From: Microcystis wesenbergii FACHB-1317
Lineage (GTDB): Bacteria > Cyanobacteriota > Cyanobacteriia > Cyanobacteriales > Microcystaceae
Assembly: GCF_014696875.1 (NCBI RefSeq)
Contig: NZ_JACJQV010000097.1
Location: 16,713-80,712 of the forward strand
DNA length: 64,000 bases
Direction of reading: 5' to 3'
Part shown: one piece after another, positions 33,567-43,954 of the stretch
Layout: each line of letters starts with the position of its first letter
How positions within the stretch are numbered: position 1 is the stretch's first letter
Notes under the pieces: generated by a model
What the model was told of the DNA's origin: nothing
The model's database searches: none
What the model saw: the letters and a program-made list of their open reading frames with translations, nothing else
Position numbers and translations under genes: made by a program

Positions 33567-33965
33567 CTAAGAACTAGCTGCCCAAAGCAAAGACACTTCA
33601 TACTGATTAAATGTTGAATCCGCACTCACAAGTGTCATATCTTCTACCTGAGCTTGTGCAATCAGCATTCGGTCAAAAGGATCACGATGATGTAAAGGCA
33701 ATGCAGCCGCCCGCAAAGCATGAGAAGCATTGATCTCTAACGATCTAGCTCCTAGTTGGGTCATTCGAGTAGAGACATAATTATCTATTTGCTCTGGCAG
33801 TGGTAATTTACCGATTGAAACTTTAATTCCCATCTCCCAAACACTGGCAACAGAAAACCACACTTCATTGCTTTCGTTGGCAATTTGTTCAATTACATTC
33901 TCACTTAACTTGTCTGGTTGGACAAACCACCACAGCCAGCATTGTGTATCCAGTAAAAGTCTCAC
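33567..33965 (-). CDS. vapC: VapC-type PIN-domain toxin
   Basis: The 132-residue protein starts MRLLLDTQCWLWWFVQPDKL and contains NEVWFSVASVWEMGIKVSIG, ALPLHHRDPFDRMLIAQAQV and LVSADSTFNQYEV. The conserved acids (Asp6, Glu near 44, Asp near 94 and 115) are present, so it should be an active RNase. Its ATG overlaps the antitoxin stop by four bases. Confidence 0.9.
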   Translation of the reverse strand: MRLLLDTQCWLWWFVQPDKLSENVIEQIANESNEVWFSVASVWEMGIKVSIGKLPLPEQIDNYVSTRMTQLGARSLEINASHALRAAALPLHHRDPFDRMLIAQAQVEDMTLVSADSTFNQYEVSLLWAASS

Positions 33966-34207
33966 TCCGCACCACCCTCAAATGCTCCCAAAATATCTTC
34001 TGGTAAAGGAGCATTAAAATCATCTGGTATGGTCAACATCCCTCGATCTTGTCCTAAACTAGACCGTCGATCTAAAGATGTCCGAAATGGAACAAGCTTA
34101 GCAATTGGGATACCTCGGTTTGAAATAACGATTACTTCTCCGAGTTCCACACGAGACAATAGCCGAGAAAGGTTTGTTTTAGCCTGATGAATGTTTACTG
34201 TTTCCAT
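33962..34207 (-). CDS. Phd/YefM-type antitoxin
   Basis: The 81-residue protein begins METVNIHQAKTNLSRLLSRV and continues ELGEVIVISNRGIPIAKLVP, the standard Phd/YefM DNA-binding domain. The C-terminal tail, with PLPEDILGAFEGG, would wrap the VapC partner. It is the first gene of the pair and probably autorepresses the operon. Confidence 0.9.
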   Translation of the reverse strand: METVNIHQAKTNLSRLLSRVELGEVIVISNRGIPIAKLVPFRTSLDRRSSLGQDRGMLTIPDDFNAPLPEDILGAFEGGAE

Positions 34208-34558
34208 AGTCTAAAAGAACTAAGTCTATAAACTAAGTTTAATCTAGTCACGGCAATTCTGCAAGGGCAAGTTAATTTAGAGTTGTGGGTAACTGACAAG
34301 CAACACGGCATAACAACACGCTGGAGCAGCGGACAATTGAGAGATCTTAGCGGTGATGCAGAGGTTGTCTATCGCCGCTCAGCTAAGCCGTTAGCTCTCT
34401 GGAAGTGGCATAGCACATTAATTGAAACTGTGGGTTTAAATGCGATGCCGAAGGCACTGCGTAGCAGATCGCTGATCTTGTAGGTAGGAAACCCAACTCC
34501 CTCAAAACCAAGATTAAATGCAGTAGGATAGACGTGGGATAGATTTTCTCTTATTGCC
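34208..34558. other. Intergenic region with repeat fragments
   Basis: ACACGCTGGAGCAGCGGACA to CCGCTCAGCTAAGCCGTTAG is a degenerate relative of about 35068-35134, so it is another dispersed repeat. GAAACTGTGGGTTTAAATGC and GCGATGCCGAAGGCACTGCG follow (about 34422-34465); these are the flanks of the 75-bp hairpin repeat without its core. No gene is seen. Confidence 0.5.
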
Positions 34559-35038
34559 GTGAGCGAAACCGTCTATATTGAAACCAGTATTTTGGGTCAT
34601 CTAACCGCAAGACCAACAGAAAACCTGATTCTTGCGGCCAACATTAAGATTACACAAGACTGGTGGGATGAGTATAGTAGTTTATTAGTTCTGTATGTTT
34701 CGGAAATTGTTGAAGATGAAGCATCGAGAGAAGATTCAACAATTGCTACTCAAAGACAGAACTTGCTACAGTCCTTGATTTTTCTCGATCTAACCGAAGA
34801 AGCGATCGCTCTAGCACAAGAATTCCTGCAACAAAGCAACCTACCCCCCAAAGCGTCTAATGATGCCTTACACATGGCACTAGCAACCGTTTATGGCTTA
34901 GACTATCTACTAACATGGAATTGTAAGCAGATGGCAAACGCTCAAATCCAAAGAAAGCTATCCCAAATTAGTATGACTTGGATGCAATCTTTGCAGACCT
35001 ACGCAAAAAGGAGGCAGCAAGCGGCAGAGAAGTCGTAA
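34559..35038 (+). CDS. PIN-domain protein, apparently without an antitoxin
   Basis: The GTG at 34559 starts a 159-residue PIN protein: VYIETSILGHLTARPTENLI, VLYVSEIVEDEASRED, PKASNDALHMALATVYGLDY and LLTWNCKQMANAQ. The acidic residues of PIN RNases are kept. It belongs to the same family as the gene at 53102. There a ~70-aa partner overlaps the 3' end, but here none follows or precedes. It is either an orphan or uses a partner elsewhere. Confidence 0.75.
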   Translation: MSETVYIETSILGHLTARPTENLILAANIKITQDWWDEYSSLLVLYVSEIVEDEASREDSTIATQRQNLLQSLIFLDLTEEAIALAQEFLQQSNLPPKASNDALHMALATVYGLDYLLTWNCKQMANAQIQRKLSQISMTWMQSLQTYAKRRQQAAEKS

Positions 35039-35165
35039 ACTTATTGCGAAAGCCCAGTCTAACAAGTCGTTGGAGCGGCCAGGCTAGAGAGCTTGATGAT
35101 GGGATCAAGGATGCTAACCGCCGCTCAACTTAGTTGTTCCCCACTTCCCACGAAAAACTTTTTCT

Positions 35166-36323
35166 CTATGTGGGGAAAGATTCGCCAATAGACTGGACAA
35201 GAACCTCTAGATGGGCGAGGCTATGGGTGGCCATAGCAGTAAACCGCAGACGACTGGTGGGAACGGTAGGAGGACGAATGGCGGGGGCAAAAATCCCTTT
35301 TTCTAGCAGTTTTTGCGATAATTCTAGGGCTTGACCCGGATTGGCTACCGGTAAACATAAAATCGCCGCTTCCGAAGGCAATATATTAAAATTATTTAAG
35401 TTACTCTTGACAAAATTAACATTTTGGTGTAGGCGTTGGCGACGTTCCGGCTCCAGACGAATAATCTCTAAAGCCATTCTAGCGGCGGCGGTGTCGGCGG
35501 GGGATAAACCGGTAGTATAAATCCAGGTGGCGGCGCGATTGCGGATAAAATCGATAATTTTGGCGTTTCCAGTCACATATCCCCCTAAACTGCCTAAAGC
35601 TTTACTCAGGGTCCCCATCTGAATTAATTCCCGTCCTTGACAACCACAATATTCCACGCAACCTGTGCCATTTTCCCCCATAACCCCGGTAGCGTGGGCC
35701 TCATCCACCAAAACCATGCAATTATAAATCTCGGCTAGAGCGAGAATTCCCGCTAGGGGACAGATATCCCCATCCATACTAAACACTGTATCGGTGAGCA
35801 GTAAACAATGACGATAGTGATGACGGTGGGCTAATAACTGATTTTCTAAATCTTCGAGACTATTGTGCTGGTATTCTTTCACCGTGGCACCGCTTAACTT
35901 GGCTCCATTTTTGAGGCTAGAGTGATTGTATTGATCGCCTAAAATCAGGTCTTTCTGCCCCACTAAACAGGTAATTGTCCCCAAATTGGCTAAATATCCC
36001 GAACTAAAAACGATCGCGTCTTCGCTATTTTTAAAAGATGCGATCGCTAATTCTAAGTCTCGATGAAGATCTCGGTGTCCACTTAATAGACGCGAGCCGG
36101 TGCTTCCGGTTCCATAGCGTTGTGTGGCTGCTATGGCTGCTGCGATCATTCTTTCATCGGCTGCTAATCCCAGATAATCATTACTGGCAAAATTAATCAG
36201 CGATCGACCCTCTAATTCTATAACGGCTCCGCCCCGGCCTTGAATGGTTTTAACCCTTCGATACCAATTGGCCCGATGGAGGGTTTTTAAGCTATCCTCG
36301 ATCCAAGAATAAGGATGATTCAT
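35166..36323 (-). CDS. bioF: 8-amino-7-oxononanoate synthase
   Basis: From [12 protein letters not shown] the 385-residue protein matches BioF and the alpha-oxoamine synthase family: [50 protein letters not shown] and the PLP lysine in [15 protein letters not shown]. It condenses pimeloyl-ACP/CoA with L-alanine in biotin synthesis. An upstream extension to 36494 overlaps the next gene and lacks family similarity. The close relative Kbl is less likely in this context. No other bio gene is adjacent. Confidence 0.88.
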   Translation of the reverse strand: MNHPYSWIEDSLKTLHRANWYRRVKTIQGRGGAVIELEGRSLINFASNDYLGLAADERMIAAAIAATQRYGTGSTGSRLLSGHRDLHRDLELAIASFKNSEDAIVFSSGYLANLGTITCLVGQKDLILGDQYNHSSLKNGAKLSGATVKEYQHNSLEDLENQLLAHRHHYRHCLLLTDTVFSMDGDICPLAGILALAEIYNCMVLVDEAHATGVMGENGTGCVEYCGCQGRELIQMGTLSKALGSLGGYVTGNAKIIDFIRNRAATWIYTTGLSPADTAAARMALEIIRLEPERRQRLHQNVNFVKSNLNNFNILPSEAAILCLPVANPGQALELSQKLLEKGIFAPAIRPPTVPTSRLRFTAMATHSLAHLEVLVQSIGESFPT

Positions 36324-36390
36324 AGGCGATTGATCAATATAGCGGTTAGCTAGGGGAAAATAGCCAGATTGTTGCCGAAAAAAGGCTCTT

Positions 36391-36750
36391 TTAAGGGTTA
36401 ATAGTTTCGTAAAAACGACAATCTTGACAGGGACCGGGGGGGTTAATCGCACAGCGCAACAGTTCAGATCTGGCGTTAAAACGACAACTAGCATCCCCCA
36501 TCACCCAACGTCCTTCAATCAAACTTTTTTCGTTAGGAGTGGGAGCAGTTTGTACATAAAGGGAAATTTTGCGTAAACAATAGCCACCAATCTTGTATTG
36601 ATACTGGTGGTGACGTTCCAAAACTGCGTAGGTTTGTCCTTTTAAGGCCAAATAATTACCCGGTTGTGGCATCCAATCCAATTGGATCTCTCCCAAACTT
36701 TGCCGCGGATGGGTTAGAATAACCTCCGTTGTTAATGAATCTTGCTCCAT
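36391..36750 (-). CDS. DUF6464 family protein
   Basis: The 119-residue protein has [20 protein letters not shown], then [20 protein letters not shown] and a cysteine-rich end [20 protein letters not shown]. The C-terminal Cys cluster suggests a small metal site. It matches a cyanobacteria-specific family of unknown function. It lies upstream of bioF and may share its transcript. Confidence 0.7.
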   Translation of the reverse strand: MEQDSLTTEVILTHPRQSLGEIQLDWMPQPGNYLALKGQTYAVLERHHQYQYKIGGYCLRKISLYVQTAPTPNEKSLIEGRWVMGDASCRFNARSELLRCAINPPGPCQDCRFYETINP

Positions 36751-37164
36751 GATTATCCCTGTATTCTGGGCTACCTTTGCTCAATGGTAGCTTAGATCTC
36801 CGAGTCGATTAATAATTATATCTCCTGCAAAAATCAAAAATCTTCGGTTAGGTAAGCAGACTCCCAGACAGAAGACTCCGAGACAGGGGGAGAAAAAAGA
36901 CAAGGGACAACTATCCTAGAATTGCCAATTTCCCGATTAGAGTAGAAGATAAACCGCAGGATTTTTCCGAGAATTGACTTTAAACCTCTTGCATAATTAA
37001 TTTTTCAGGGTTCAAAAACTGCAAAAATAAGAATTAAATGGCATAAAGTCTGTAAATAGACCATTTAACTGATTATTATTCATTCTTAATTCTCCTGACT
37101 CCTGACTACTGGCTACTGACTCCTAACCCTAACAACAATTTTTGATTTTTACAACAGATCTTTT
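36751..37164. other. Intergenic region with a dispersed repeat
   Basis: About 36820-36910 is a reverse-complement relative of part of the 453-bp repeat (CTCCGAGACAGGGGGAGAAA and CAAAAATCAAAAATCTTCGG). The rest is A/T-rich with CTCCTGACTCCTGACTACTG units near 37095-37120. No gene is seen; the RDD promoter presumably lies at the right end. Confidence 0.5.
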
Positions 37165-37713
37165 ATGGTTTACCCGATCCCGCCTGAAGATAATCTACCG
37201 CAAAAATTTCCGAAAATTCCCTTAGATCGTCGCGCCTATGCTTTCCTGATCGACTTTGCCTCGATCTGGTTTTTAAGCTCCTTTGCTAATAGTGCGCCTG
37301 TACTGCAATTTTTCCTTTTTCTCCTGATCTGGTGGTGTTGGCGGGTGTTATTAGTAGCGCAGAATCAGGGTCAGAGTTTAGGACGTTGGGCCCTGGATAT
37401 GAAGATCATCGATCTACAACTTCAGCGTTTACCCGGAATTTTGGAGTTAAGCAAACGAGAGGCGATCGCTGGTGGCGGGGCAGCTTTAATGATGGTAGGG
37501 TTAAATACTTTTTTTGGCAATCCTTTAAGCTTGATTTTATTATCTTCGCCCCTTTTCGCCGATTGTGGTATGGCGATCGGCGATGAGCAATTTAACCGCG
37601 CTTTCCACGATCGCATCGGTGGCACGATTGTTATTCCCACCCGTCGAGGTTTTTCTCTCGATCTACGTTTAAGAAGGCTTTGGTATCAAGTTAAGGGCAG
37701 AATGAGAAGATAA
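37165..37713 (+). CDS. RDD family membrane protein
   Basis: The 182-residue protein has the hallmark RRAYAFLIDFASIWFLSSF (Arg plus Asp in the first helix), a second helix FLFLLIWWCWRVLLVA and the GQSLGRWALDMKIIDL motif. RDD proteins are small polytopic membrane proteins, some linked to ion exchange. The C-terminus is basic. Function here is unknown. Confidence 0.82.
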   Translation: MVYPIPPEDNLPQKFPKIPLDRRAYAFLIDFASIWFLSSFANSAPVLQFFLFLLIWWCWRVLLVAQNQGQSLGRWALDMKIIDLQLQRLPGILELSKREAIAGGGAALMMVGLNTFFGNPLSLILLSSPLFADCGMAIGDEQFNRAFHDRIGGTIVIPTRRGFSLDLRLRRLWYQVKGRMRR

Positions 37714-37861
37714 ATATCAGTTATCAGTGATCAGTGATCAGTTATCAGTGATCAGATTTAAGTTTTAAGTGAGCAGTATTAAATAGCAGTTTCCCAGCAT
37801 CTTTTCACTGTTTACTGATCACTGGACGGCTACGCCGTGCCTTTGGCAACACTGAAAAAGG

Positions 37862-37935
37862 CGGGATCGGCCGGGATCGAACCGGCGGCCTAGTGCTTAG
37901 GAGGCACTCGCTCTATCCAACTGAGCTACGACCCC
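37862..37935 (-). tRNA. tRNA-Arg (anticodon CCT)
   Basis: The minus strand folds as a full cloverleaf: acceptor GGGGTCG/CGATCCC, D arm GCTC...GAGC, anticodon stem AGTGC/GCACT with loop CTCCTAA, and T arm GCCGG-TTCGATC-CCGGC. The anticodon CCT reads AGG. CCA is not encoded. Simple repeats (TACTGGACGGCTACGCCGTG, also near 21045) lie just downstream of its 3' end. Confidence 0.95.
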
Positions 37936-38097
37936 TTTTTTTCCCTAACCATAATAAGCCATCCACAGCTAAATTGCCGATTGCCATGGATTATTTAGGG
38001 TTTTTTGGGGGGGGTAATCTCGACTAATCCGGCAGAAAACGCCTCGATACCCACCCACTTTCTGTTTTATGGCCGTGACCTTGGCAGTATGTTAATT

Positions 38098-38289
38098 TTA
38101 TTTGCCCTTGAGGGCTTTTTGAAAATTCTTGCGATAGGCGGGATTAACAGCCAACAGAAGCGGCCAGAACAGCGTTAGAGCTAAACGATTGGGTAAACTG
38201 GAACTAAAATTAGTGCTTCTGTATCCATTCCAGAATTTCCAACCACCGGCACCATAAACAATTATTAAGAGAAAAATAACCAGTCTCAT
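38098..38289 (-). CDS. Conserved 63-aa small membrane protein
   Basis: An N-terminal membrane helix (MRLVIFLLIIVYGAGGWKFW) is followed by a second hydrophobic part (LALTLFWPLLLAVNPAYRKN) and a basic end. It has the look of a small protein conserved in cyanobacteria. No function is known. The gap to the next gene carries that gene's promoter. Confidence 0.6.
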   Translation of the reverse strand: MRLVIFLLIIVYGAGGWKFWNGYRSTNFSSSLPNRLALTLFWPLLLAVNPAYRKNFQKALKGK

Positions 38290-38495
38290 GCCATCTCATC
38301 CTTAGATTTAGACAATTCACATCTCCTATTTTAAGCTTTGGTTTTGCTGGCTTGGGAAAAGAAAATATTGTTCTGAATCGGGGGGACGGTGTTAGAATGC
38401 CGGTTAGGGACTAGCTCGATCGAGGTCGGGAAACTCAAGCCAGAATTTGAAAAAAATATTTAAAAACGGCGAAAAGATAGCCTTGGGAGGAAATT

Positions 38496-41021
38496 ATGCG
38501 AGCGGTATTAATGGCAGGTGGTTCGGGGACAAGATTACGTCCGCTTACTTGTGATCTTCCCAAACCGATGGTCCCGATTCTCAACCGTCCGATCGCCGAA
38601 CATATTATCAATTTACTACGAAAACATGACATTACCGAAATTATCACCACCCTGCACTATCTTCCCGATGTCATGCGCGACTACTTTCAAGACGGCAGCG
38701 ACTTTGGGGTAAAAATCACCTACGCTGTCGAGGAGGATCAACCCCTAGGCACCGCAGGATGTGTGAAAAATATCGCCGAATGGTTAGATGATACCTTTCT
38801 GGTGATTAGTGGCGATAGTATCACCGATTTTGACCTGCAAAAAGCGATCGCATTCCATAAAAGTAAAAACTCGAAAGCAACCCTCGTCCTGACGCGGGTT
38901 GCCAATCCGATCGAATTTGGGGTAGTGATTACCGACAAAGAAGGCAGAATTCGCCGTTTTATCGAAAAACCATCCACCAGCGAGATTTTTTCCGATACTG
39001 TCAACACCGGAACCTATATTCTCGAACCAGAAGTCCTCGATTATCTCCCCTACAAAGAAGAAGCCGACTTTTCTAAAGATTTGTTTCCGCTGCTGCTGCA
39101 AAGGGGCGAACCTATGTATGGTTATGTGGCCGATGGTTATTGGTGCGATGTCGGTCATCTGGAGGCCTACCGAGAAGCGCAATACGACGCTTTATCTGGC
39201 AAAGTTAACCTAGAATTTCCCTATCGAGAAAAATCCCCCGGGGTGTGGGTCGGTACTAATACCTATATCGATCCTAGCGCTCACATTGAGGCCCCGGCCA
39301 TGATCGGCAATCATTGCCGTATTGGTGCAAATGTTCTGATCGAGAGGGGTTCGGTTATCGGCGATAATGTCACCATCGGTGCTGGTTCCGATCTGAAACG
39401 TCCCATCCTCTGGAATGGTGTGGTGATCGGGGATGAGGTCAATTTAGCCGCTTGTACGATCGCTAGAGGAACTAGAATCGATCGACGGGCCCAGGTACAC
39501 GAAGGTGCGGTGATCGGACAATTATCGATCGTCGGGGAAGAAGCGCAGATCAACTCTGGAGTAAGAGTCTGGCCGAGTAAACAGATCGAATCGGGAGCCA
39601 TCCTCAATATTAACCTGATTTGGGGAAATACTGCCCATAAAAACCTCTTTGGTCAACGAGGAGTATCGGGTCTCGCTAACATCGATATCACGCCCGAATT
39701 CGCCGTTAAACTGGGGGCAGCCTACGGTTCCATCCTGAAACCGGGGTCAACGGTAATCGTCTCCCGGGATCAACGTAGTGTCTCGCGCATGGTCAGTCGA
39801 TCGCTGATTGCCGGTTTAATGTCCGTGGGGGTGAATATCCAAAACCTACAAGCGAATGCTTTACCGATTTCGCGGACTTTAGTGGCTAAATTAAACGTAG
39901 TCGGTGGCATTCACGTTCGTATTCATCCCGATCGCCCAGATTTTCTCTTAATCGAGTTTTTAGACGAAAAAGGAATTAATGTTTCCAAAGCGAGGGAAAA
40001 GAAAATCGAAGGGGCCTATTTCAAAGAAGATCTGCGACGGGTGGGAATGCAGGAAATCGGCAGTATGTCCTATCCGGCTGATATTCTCGATAATTACCGC
40101 AAAACCTTTGAAACTCAGCTAAATGTAGAGGCTATTCGCAATAGTAGCTCCAAAATCGTCATTGATTACGCCTACGGAGTCTCAGGGGCAATTTTACCAG
40201 AATTACTGGCCAAATTTGGCTGTGATGCCGTGGTTCTCAATGCCAGTTTACGTCAGAATGCCCTTTCCATGCAGGAAAGAGAGTTACTGATCCATCAATT
40301 GGGCCATGTGGTGGAGGCCCTGAAAGCGAACTTAGGCGTACAAGTTTCGGCCAACGGGGAACAATTAGTCCTCGTCGATGAGAGTGGTTTATCGATTCGC
40401 GGGGAACAATTAACTGCTCTAATGGTGAATACAATTCTGACCGCCCATCCTCGCGGTACAGTGGTAGTGCCGGTTCATGCTTCTAGTGCCGTGGAACAGA
40501 TCGCACGTCGTCACGATGGCCGGGTGGTGCGGACAAAAGCCAGTCCTAGCGCTTTAATGGAAGGATGTCAAACTAATCCTAATGTGGTTTTAGGAGGATC
40601 AGGGCAAACTGGCTTTATTTTTCCGCAATTACATCCCGGTTTCGATGCCATGTTCAGCGTGGCGAAACTTTTGGAGATGTTAACCATTCAGGAACGTTCT
40701 CTAGCTCAGGTGCGGGCCGAGTTACCGCGCATTTACAATAAGAATACGGCGGTGCGTTGTCCTTGGAAAGTCAAGGGATCCTTGATGCGCTATCTGGTGG
40801 AAACTCACGCTACCGATAATCTAGAGTTGATCGATGGGGTGAAGGTGATTAATCCCCTTAATGATGACTGGGTATTGATTTTACCCGATGCCGGAGAACC
40901 TTTAGTGCATATCTATGCTAACAGTGAGCAGCGGGAATGGGTCGATCGGACAATTAAAGAATATCGTCATCGTGTGCAGTATTTCGTCGAACATTACCAG
41001 GGCGAAATAGTGATGATTTAG
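38496..41021 (+). CDS. Sugar-nucleotide pyrophosphorylase fused to a phosphomannomutase-like domain
   Basis: The 841-residue protein has three parts. A nucleotidyltransferase occupies about 1-240 ([36 protein letters not shown]). A left-handed beta-helix of hexapeptide repeats occupies about 250-370 ([20 protein letters not shown]). A phosphohexomutase-like region occupies about 380-841. It is usually annotated mannose-1-phosphate guanylyltransferase, giving GDP-mannose for glycans. At the mutase active-site position, where families have TASHNP, this protein has [13 protein letters not shown], so the phosphoserine seems absent and that domain may be non-catalytic. The start is ATG at 38496 after GGAGG. 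Confidence 0.85.
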   Translation: MRAVLMAGGSGTRLRPLTCDLPKPMVPILNRPIAEHIINLLRKHDITEIITTLHYLPDVMRDYFQDGSDFGVKITYAVEEDQPLGTAGCVKNIAEWLDDTFLVISGDSITDFDLQKAIAFHKSKNSKATLVLTRVANPIEFGVVITDKEGRIRRFIEKPSTSEIFSDTVNTGTYILEPEVLDYLPYKEEADFSKDLFPLLLQRGEPMYGYVADGYWCDVGHLEAYREAQYDALSGKVNLEFPYREKSPGVWVGTNTYIDPSAHIEAPAMIGNHCRIGANVLIERGSVIGDNVTIGAGSDLKRPILWNGVVIGDEVNLAACTIARGTRIDRRAQVHEGAVIGQLSIVGEEAQINSGVRVWPSKQIESGAILNINLIWGNTAHKNLFGQRGVSGLANIDITPEFAVKLGAAYGSILKPGSTVIVSRDQRSVSRMVSRSLIAGLMSVGVNIQNLQANALPISRTLVAKLNVVGGIHVRIHPDRPDFLLIEFLDEKGINVSKAREKKIEGAYFKEDLRRVGMQEIGSMSYPADILDNYRKTFETQLNVEAIRNSSSKIVIDYAYGVSGAILPELLAKFGCDAVVLNASLRQNALSMQERELLIHQLGHVVEALKANLGVQVSANGEQLVLVDESGLSIRGEQLTALMVNTILTAHPRGTVVVPVHASSAVEQIARRHDGRVVRTKASPSALMEGCQTNPNVVLGGSGQTGFIFPQLHPGFDAMFSVAKLLEMLTIQERSLAQVRAELPRIYNKNTAVRCPWKVKGSLMRYLVETHATDNLELIDGVKVINPLNDDWVLILPDAGEPLVHIYANSEQREWVDRTIKEYRHRVQYFVEHYQGEIVMI

Positions 41022-41100
41022 GATTTTTTTGCCCTATTAGCCCCGAAAATTGACTATGATGACTTTTTTGACCTAAAAGGTGGCGTAGCCCTGTAGATGC

Positions 41101-42483
41101 TCATTTTTCCCGCAAAAGGAAGGCGATTTGATCGGCCGCTGCCTCACCGGTGCGGATCGCTCCCTCAAAAAATCCCGGCCAGCGATCGGACATTTCTGTG
41201 CCAGCCCAGTGAATCGGTCCGACGGGAGTAAAAAGAGCCTCGCCGAAACTTGTCCAGACTCCGGGGGGCATAAAGGCGGAATATGCGCCACCAGTCCAGG
41301 TATCCCCGGGCCAATCCACCTCATCGTAACTGATCGGGAAAAGAGCCTCTTGACCGAAATAAATAGCTAAATCCGAGAGGACGGCGGCACGGCGCGCCGG
41401 ACTACTCATGGAGCGCCAACGAATATAGCGATCGCCAACCACAAAGGTGGCCATTACCCCGACGCCGGTTTCGGGATCGGAACTATCAGCACAGAGTTCC
41501 AACCATTGACAATTCCCTTGGGCAAGTCCCGCTAGTCCCTGTTTTCGCCAGAAGGGTTGCTCATAGGAAATCAGGACTTTAGCGCAGCATCCCATCGGTA
41601 CTCGTTGGGTTAGTTGTTGTCGCTGGGGTGGCAGCGGGGGATGATAAATAATGCGGCCGGCGAGATGGGGCGGCATGGCAATGATGGCAAATTTGGCGGT
41701 AAAAGTGTTCTGAGTGGTTTCTATGGTGACACCGGCCGAGTCATAATTAAGGCGAACAACTGGTTCCCCCAGTCGAATTCGCTGTCCTAATTCCGCCGCG
41801 ATCTTGTCGGGAATTTGTCCCGCTCCGCCATGGATCAGTTCGGCTTCTGGATGTTCGGCCTGAGGGGCGCAATTTTGTCCCCAAAGAACGTGCAGCAGTG
41901 AGACTTGGTTGGGTTCGGCCGGCCCGAGAAAACCCACTGCACGGGCCATATAAGCAAAATACCATTGACCAAAATCTGTGCTGGTGTTTTCTTCAATCCA
42001 CTGGGCAAAAGTTTTACTGTCTAGTTTTTTGGTGTGATCGTTGCTTTGGGGATAACCTGAAGGTAGAGTTTTGGCTAGTTCTTGAAAACGCGCCCATGCT
42101 GACATCGCATCTTGCCATTCTGCCGCGCCGATATCGGGTACTTCTCCCTCGTGGAAACCTTGAAAAAAACCATTGAATTCATAGCGTTTGTTGTTAAAGA
42201 CTAGGACGGTTTTTCCCTGATTGGGAGAGGGAAAACGACGTATTTTATACTCATCAAGAAGGGCTAAAAAACGCTCTTGGGTTGGACCCACCCACTGACC
42301 ACCTCGATCGATCCACTGTCCGGAGGGGAGATATTGACCAGACATTCTACCACCGTAACGATTTCGCGCTTCGATCACCAGAACTTGATGACCTTGCCTC
42401 TGGAGATTCCGCGCGGCGATTAATCCTGCTAATCCCGCCCCAACAACGATACAATCATAGCTAGTCCACTGGAGATTTGTCAT
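41101..42483 (-). CDS. FAD-dependent amine oxidase (flavin monoamine oxidase family)
   Basis: The 460-residue protein opens with the dinucleotide-binding motif VVGAGLAGLIAARNLQRQGH, then LVIEARNRYGGRM, and has IDRGGQWVGPTQERFL near 57-72. The C-terminal FAD motif is VGPIHWAGTEMSDRWPGFFE followed by GAIRTGEAAADQI. It oxidises primary or secondary amines or amino acids; the substrate is not clear. It diverges from the peptidase gene with a 109-bp shared promoter region. Confidence 0.85.
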   Translation of the reverse strand: MTNLQWTSYDCIVVGAGLAGLIAARNLQRQGHQVLVIEARNRYGGRMSGQYLPSGQWIDRGGQWVGPTQERFLALLDEYKIRRFPSPNQGKTVLVFNNKRYEFNGFFQGFHEGEVPDIGAAEWQDAMSAWARFQELAKTLPSGYPQSNDHTKKLDSKTFAQWIEENTSTDFGQWYFAYMARAVGFLGPAEPNQVSLLHVLWGQNCAPQAEHPEAELIHGGAGQIPDKIAAELGQRIRLGEPVVRLNYDSAGVTIETTQNTFTAKFAIIAMPPHLAGRIIYHPPLPPQRQQLTQRVPMGCCAKVLISYEQPFWRKQGLAGLAQGNCQWLELCADSSDPETGVGVMATFVVGDRYIRWRSMSSPARRAAVLSDLAIYFGQEALFPISYDEVDWPGDTWTGGAYSAFMPPGVWTSFGEALFTPVGPIHWAGTEMSDRWPGFFEGAIRTGEAAADQIAFLLREK

Positions 42484-42592
42484 GATTTTAGCTCCACAGA
42501 ATATTTTATAATTAACAATTATTATTTTCCCCGATTTTTCCCTCAGTTTCTCTATCCATTGGCTCTTTTGATTAAATTATCTGCTGCCATCA

Positions 42593-43441
42593 ATGTTTGA
42601 TCTTCTTAGCGATCGCTTAAGCCAACACCTAGAACAAATTGTCCGAGAAAGAAACCCTTTTTTCTCTAGTCAAGGACATTTTTATGTGCGAGAATATCTG
42701 CGGCAAGAATTAGGCAATTGGGGAAAGGTTGAATCACATTTTTTCCCATTTCAGGGAAAAGTTTACGAAAATTTAATCTTGGATTTGCCTAACAACAGTC
42801 AAAAACCTCCGATTTTAATTGGCGCTCATTATGACACGGTGCCGGGGTCGCCAGGGGCCGACGATAACGCCACGGGATTAGCGGTATTATTAGAATTAGC
42901 GAGGTTTTTTGGGGAGAATCAGGCTAATTATCCAATTCGTTTAATTGCTTTCGATCTAGAAGAATACGGATTGCTGGGGAGCATTGCATATTCGGAAAAA
43001 TTAAAACAAACTAAGCAGGATTTAAGGTTAATGTTATCCTTAGAAATGCTCGGTTACTGTGATAAAAATCTCCATTCTCAAAAATATCCAGCTTTTCTAG
43101 AATATTTTTACCCCAACACTGGGGATTTTATCGCTTTGATTGGCAATCTCAAAACCCGCAAGGATTTAAATTTTCTCAGTCGAGTCCTGCGAGAAAATCA
43201 AACTCCCTGCGAATGGTTGCCCGTAATTTTTGGAGGTTATATCGTCCCCGATACTCGACGCAGCGATCATTCTCCCTTTTGGGATTGCGGTTATTCGGCA
43301 ATTATGGTGACAGATACTGCTAATATGCGTAATCCCTATTATCATAGTTCTCGGGATACAATCGCTACTTTGGACTTAAATTTCCTAACAAGAGTCTGTC
43401 AAGGTCTCTGTTTTGGATTGCAATCTTTACCGATGAGATAA
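42593..43441 (+). CDS. M28 family metallopeptidase
   Basis: The 282-residue protein shows the zinc-ligand motifs: GAHYDTVPGSPGADDNATGL (about 83-102; His and bridging Asp) and IRLIAFDLEEYGLLGS (catalytic Glu pair), with a distal His in RRSDHSPFWDCG. These are typical of M28 aminopeptidases. No signal peptide is seen, so it is probably cytoplasmic. The extra cysteines are not conserved features I can name. Confidence 0.85.
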   Translation: MFDLLSDRLSQHLEQIVRERNPFFSSQGHFYVREYLRQELGNWGKVESHFFPFQGKVYENLILDLPNNSQKPPILIGAHYDTVPGSPGADDNATGLAVLLELARFFGENQANYPIRLIAFDLEEYGLLGSIAYSEKLKQTKQDLRLMLSLEMLGYCDKNLHSQKYPAFLEYFYPNTGDFIALIGNLKTRKDLNFLSRVLRENQTPCEWLPVIFGGYIVPDTRRSDHSPFWDCGYSAIMVTDTANMRNPYYHSSRDTIATLDLNFLTRVCQGLCFGLQSLPMR

Positions 43442-43465
43442 AAGTTAGCGTTAGTGTAACGCACC

Positions 43466-43575
43466 AATCCCAGTTAGAAACGCAACATTCTTAACGACAT
43501 TGATGTGGTTGGGTTTCGCTCAAGCGTCACTAATATTTGACAGACAAAAGTTATTATTGCTCAACCCAACCTTGC
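43466..43575. repeat. GTTGGGTTTCGCTCAAGCGT-type dispersed repeat fragment
   Basis: The stretch from CGCAACATTCTTAACGACAT to TTATTATTGCTCAACCCAAC matches the right half of the element at 51776-51934. It follows the M28 peptidase gene and abuts the broken PIN gene. Confidence 0.7.
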
Positions 43576-43605
43576 TTAAGTCACTTGTCTTGGCAAAATT
43601 AAAGT

Positions 43606-43954
43606 CTATCCCGTGTTTTTCGATATCGATGTTGTTCTTTCGATCATCTCACTCAAACTGGATTTTAGGAATTTATTATCGTCTCGATCTCGGCAAATTT
43701 CAGTGTGGTCAGTAGGTCTAATCAGCAGCGAAATTTCCAAAATTCTTACTAGCAGTTGTCGGCGCTGCTCCAGTGTAATGTACCTCTCGAACTTTGGGAG
43801 AAGAAGTTTTGTGACCAACTCGCATATAGTTGCGGGACTTTGCAGAATAATAAAGTTATTAATCGCGTATTCTACAGCCAAAGCTGGTGTTGTCGTACTG
43901 CTTAAGGCGAAGCTTATCAAGACGTTCGTATCGATAACTATGGGTTCACGATTG
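43606..43954 (-). pseudogene. COG1569-type PIN toxin, decayed at both ends
   Basis: The conceptual protein reads EPIVIDTNVLISFALSSTTT, PALAVEYAINNFIILQSPAT, KFERYITLEQRRQLL and EICRDRDDNKFL, clearly the PIN family of COG1569. No ATG, GTG or TTG stands between the upstream in-frame stops and VIDTNV; the expected start position (NREPIV) reads ATC. After DDNKFL the sequence diverges (KSSLSEMIERT) and the family's final GDxDLL block is lost, where the dispersed repeat begins. It is probably dead. Confidence 0.65.
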
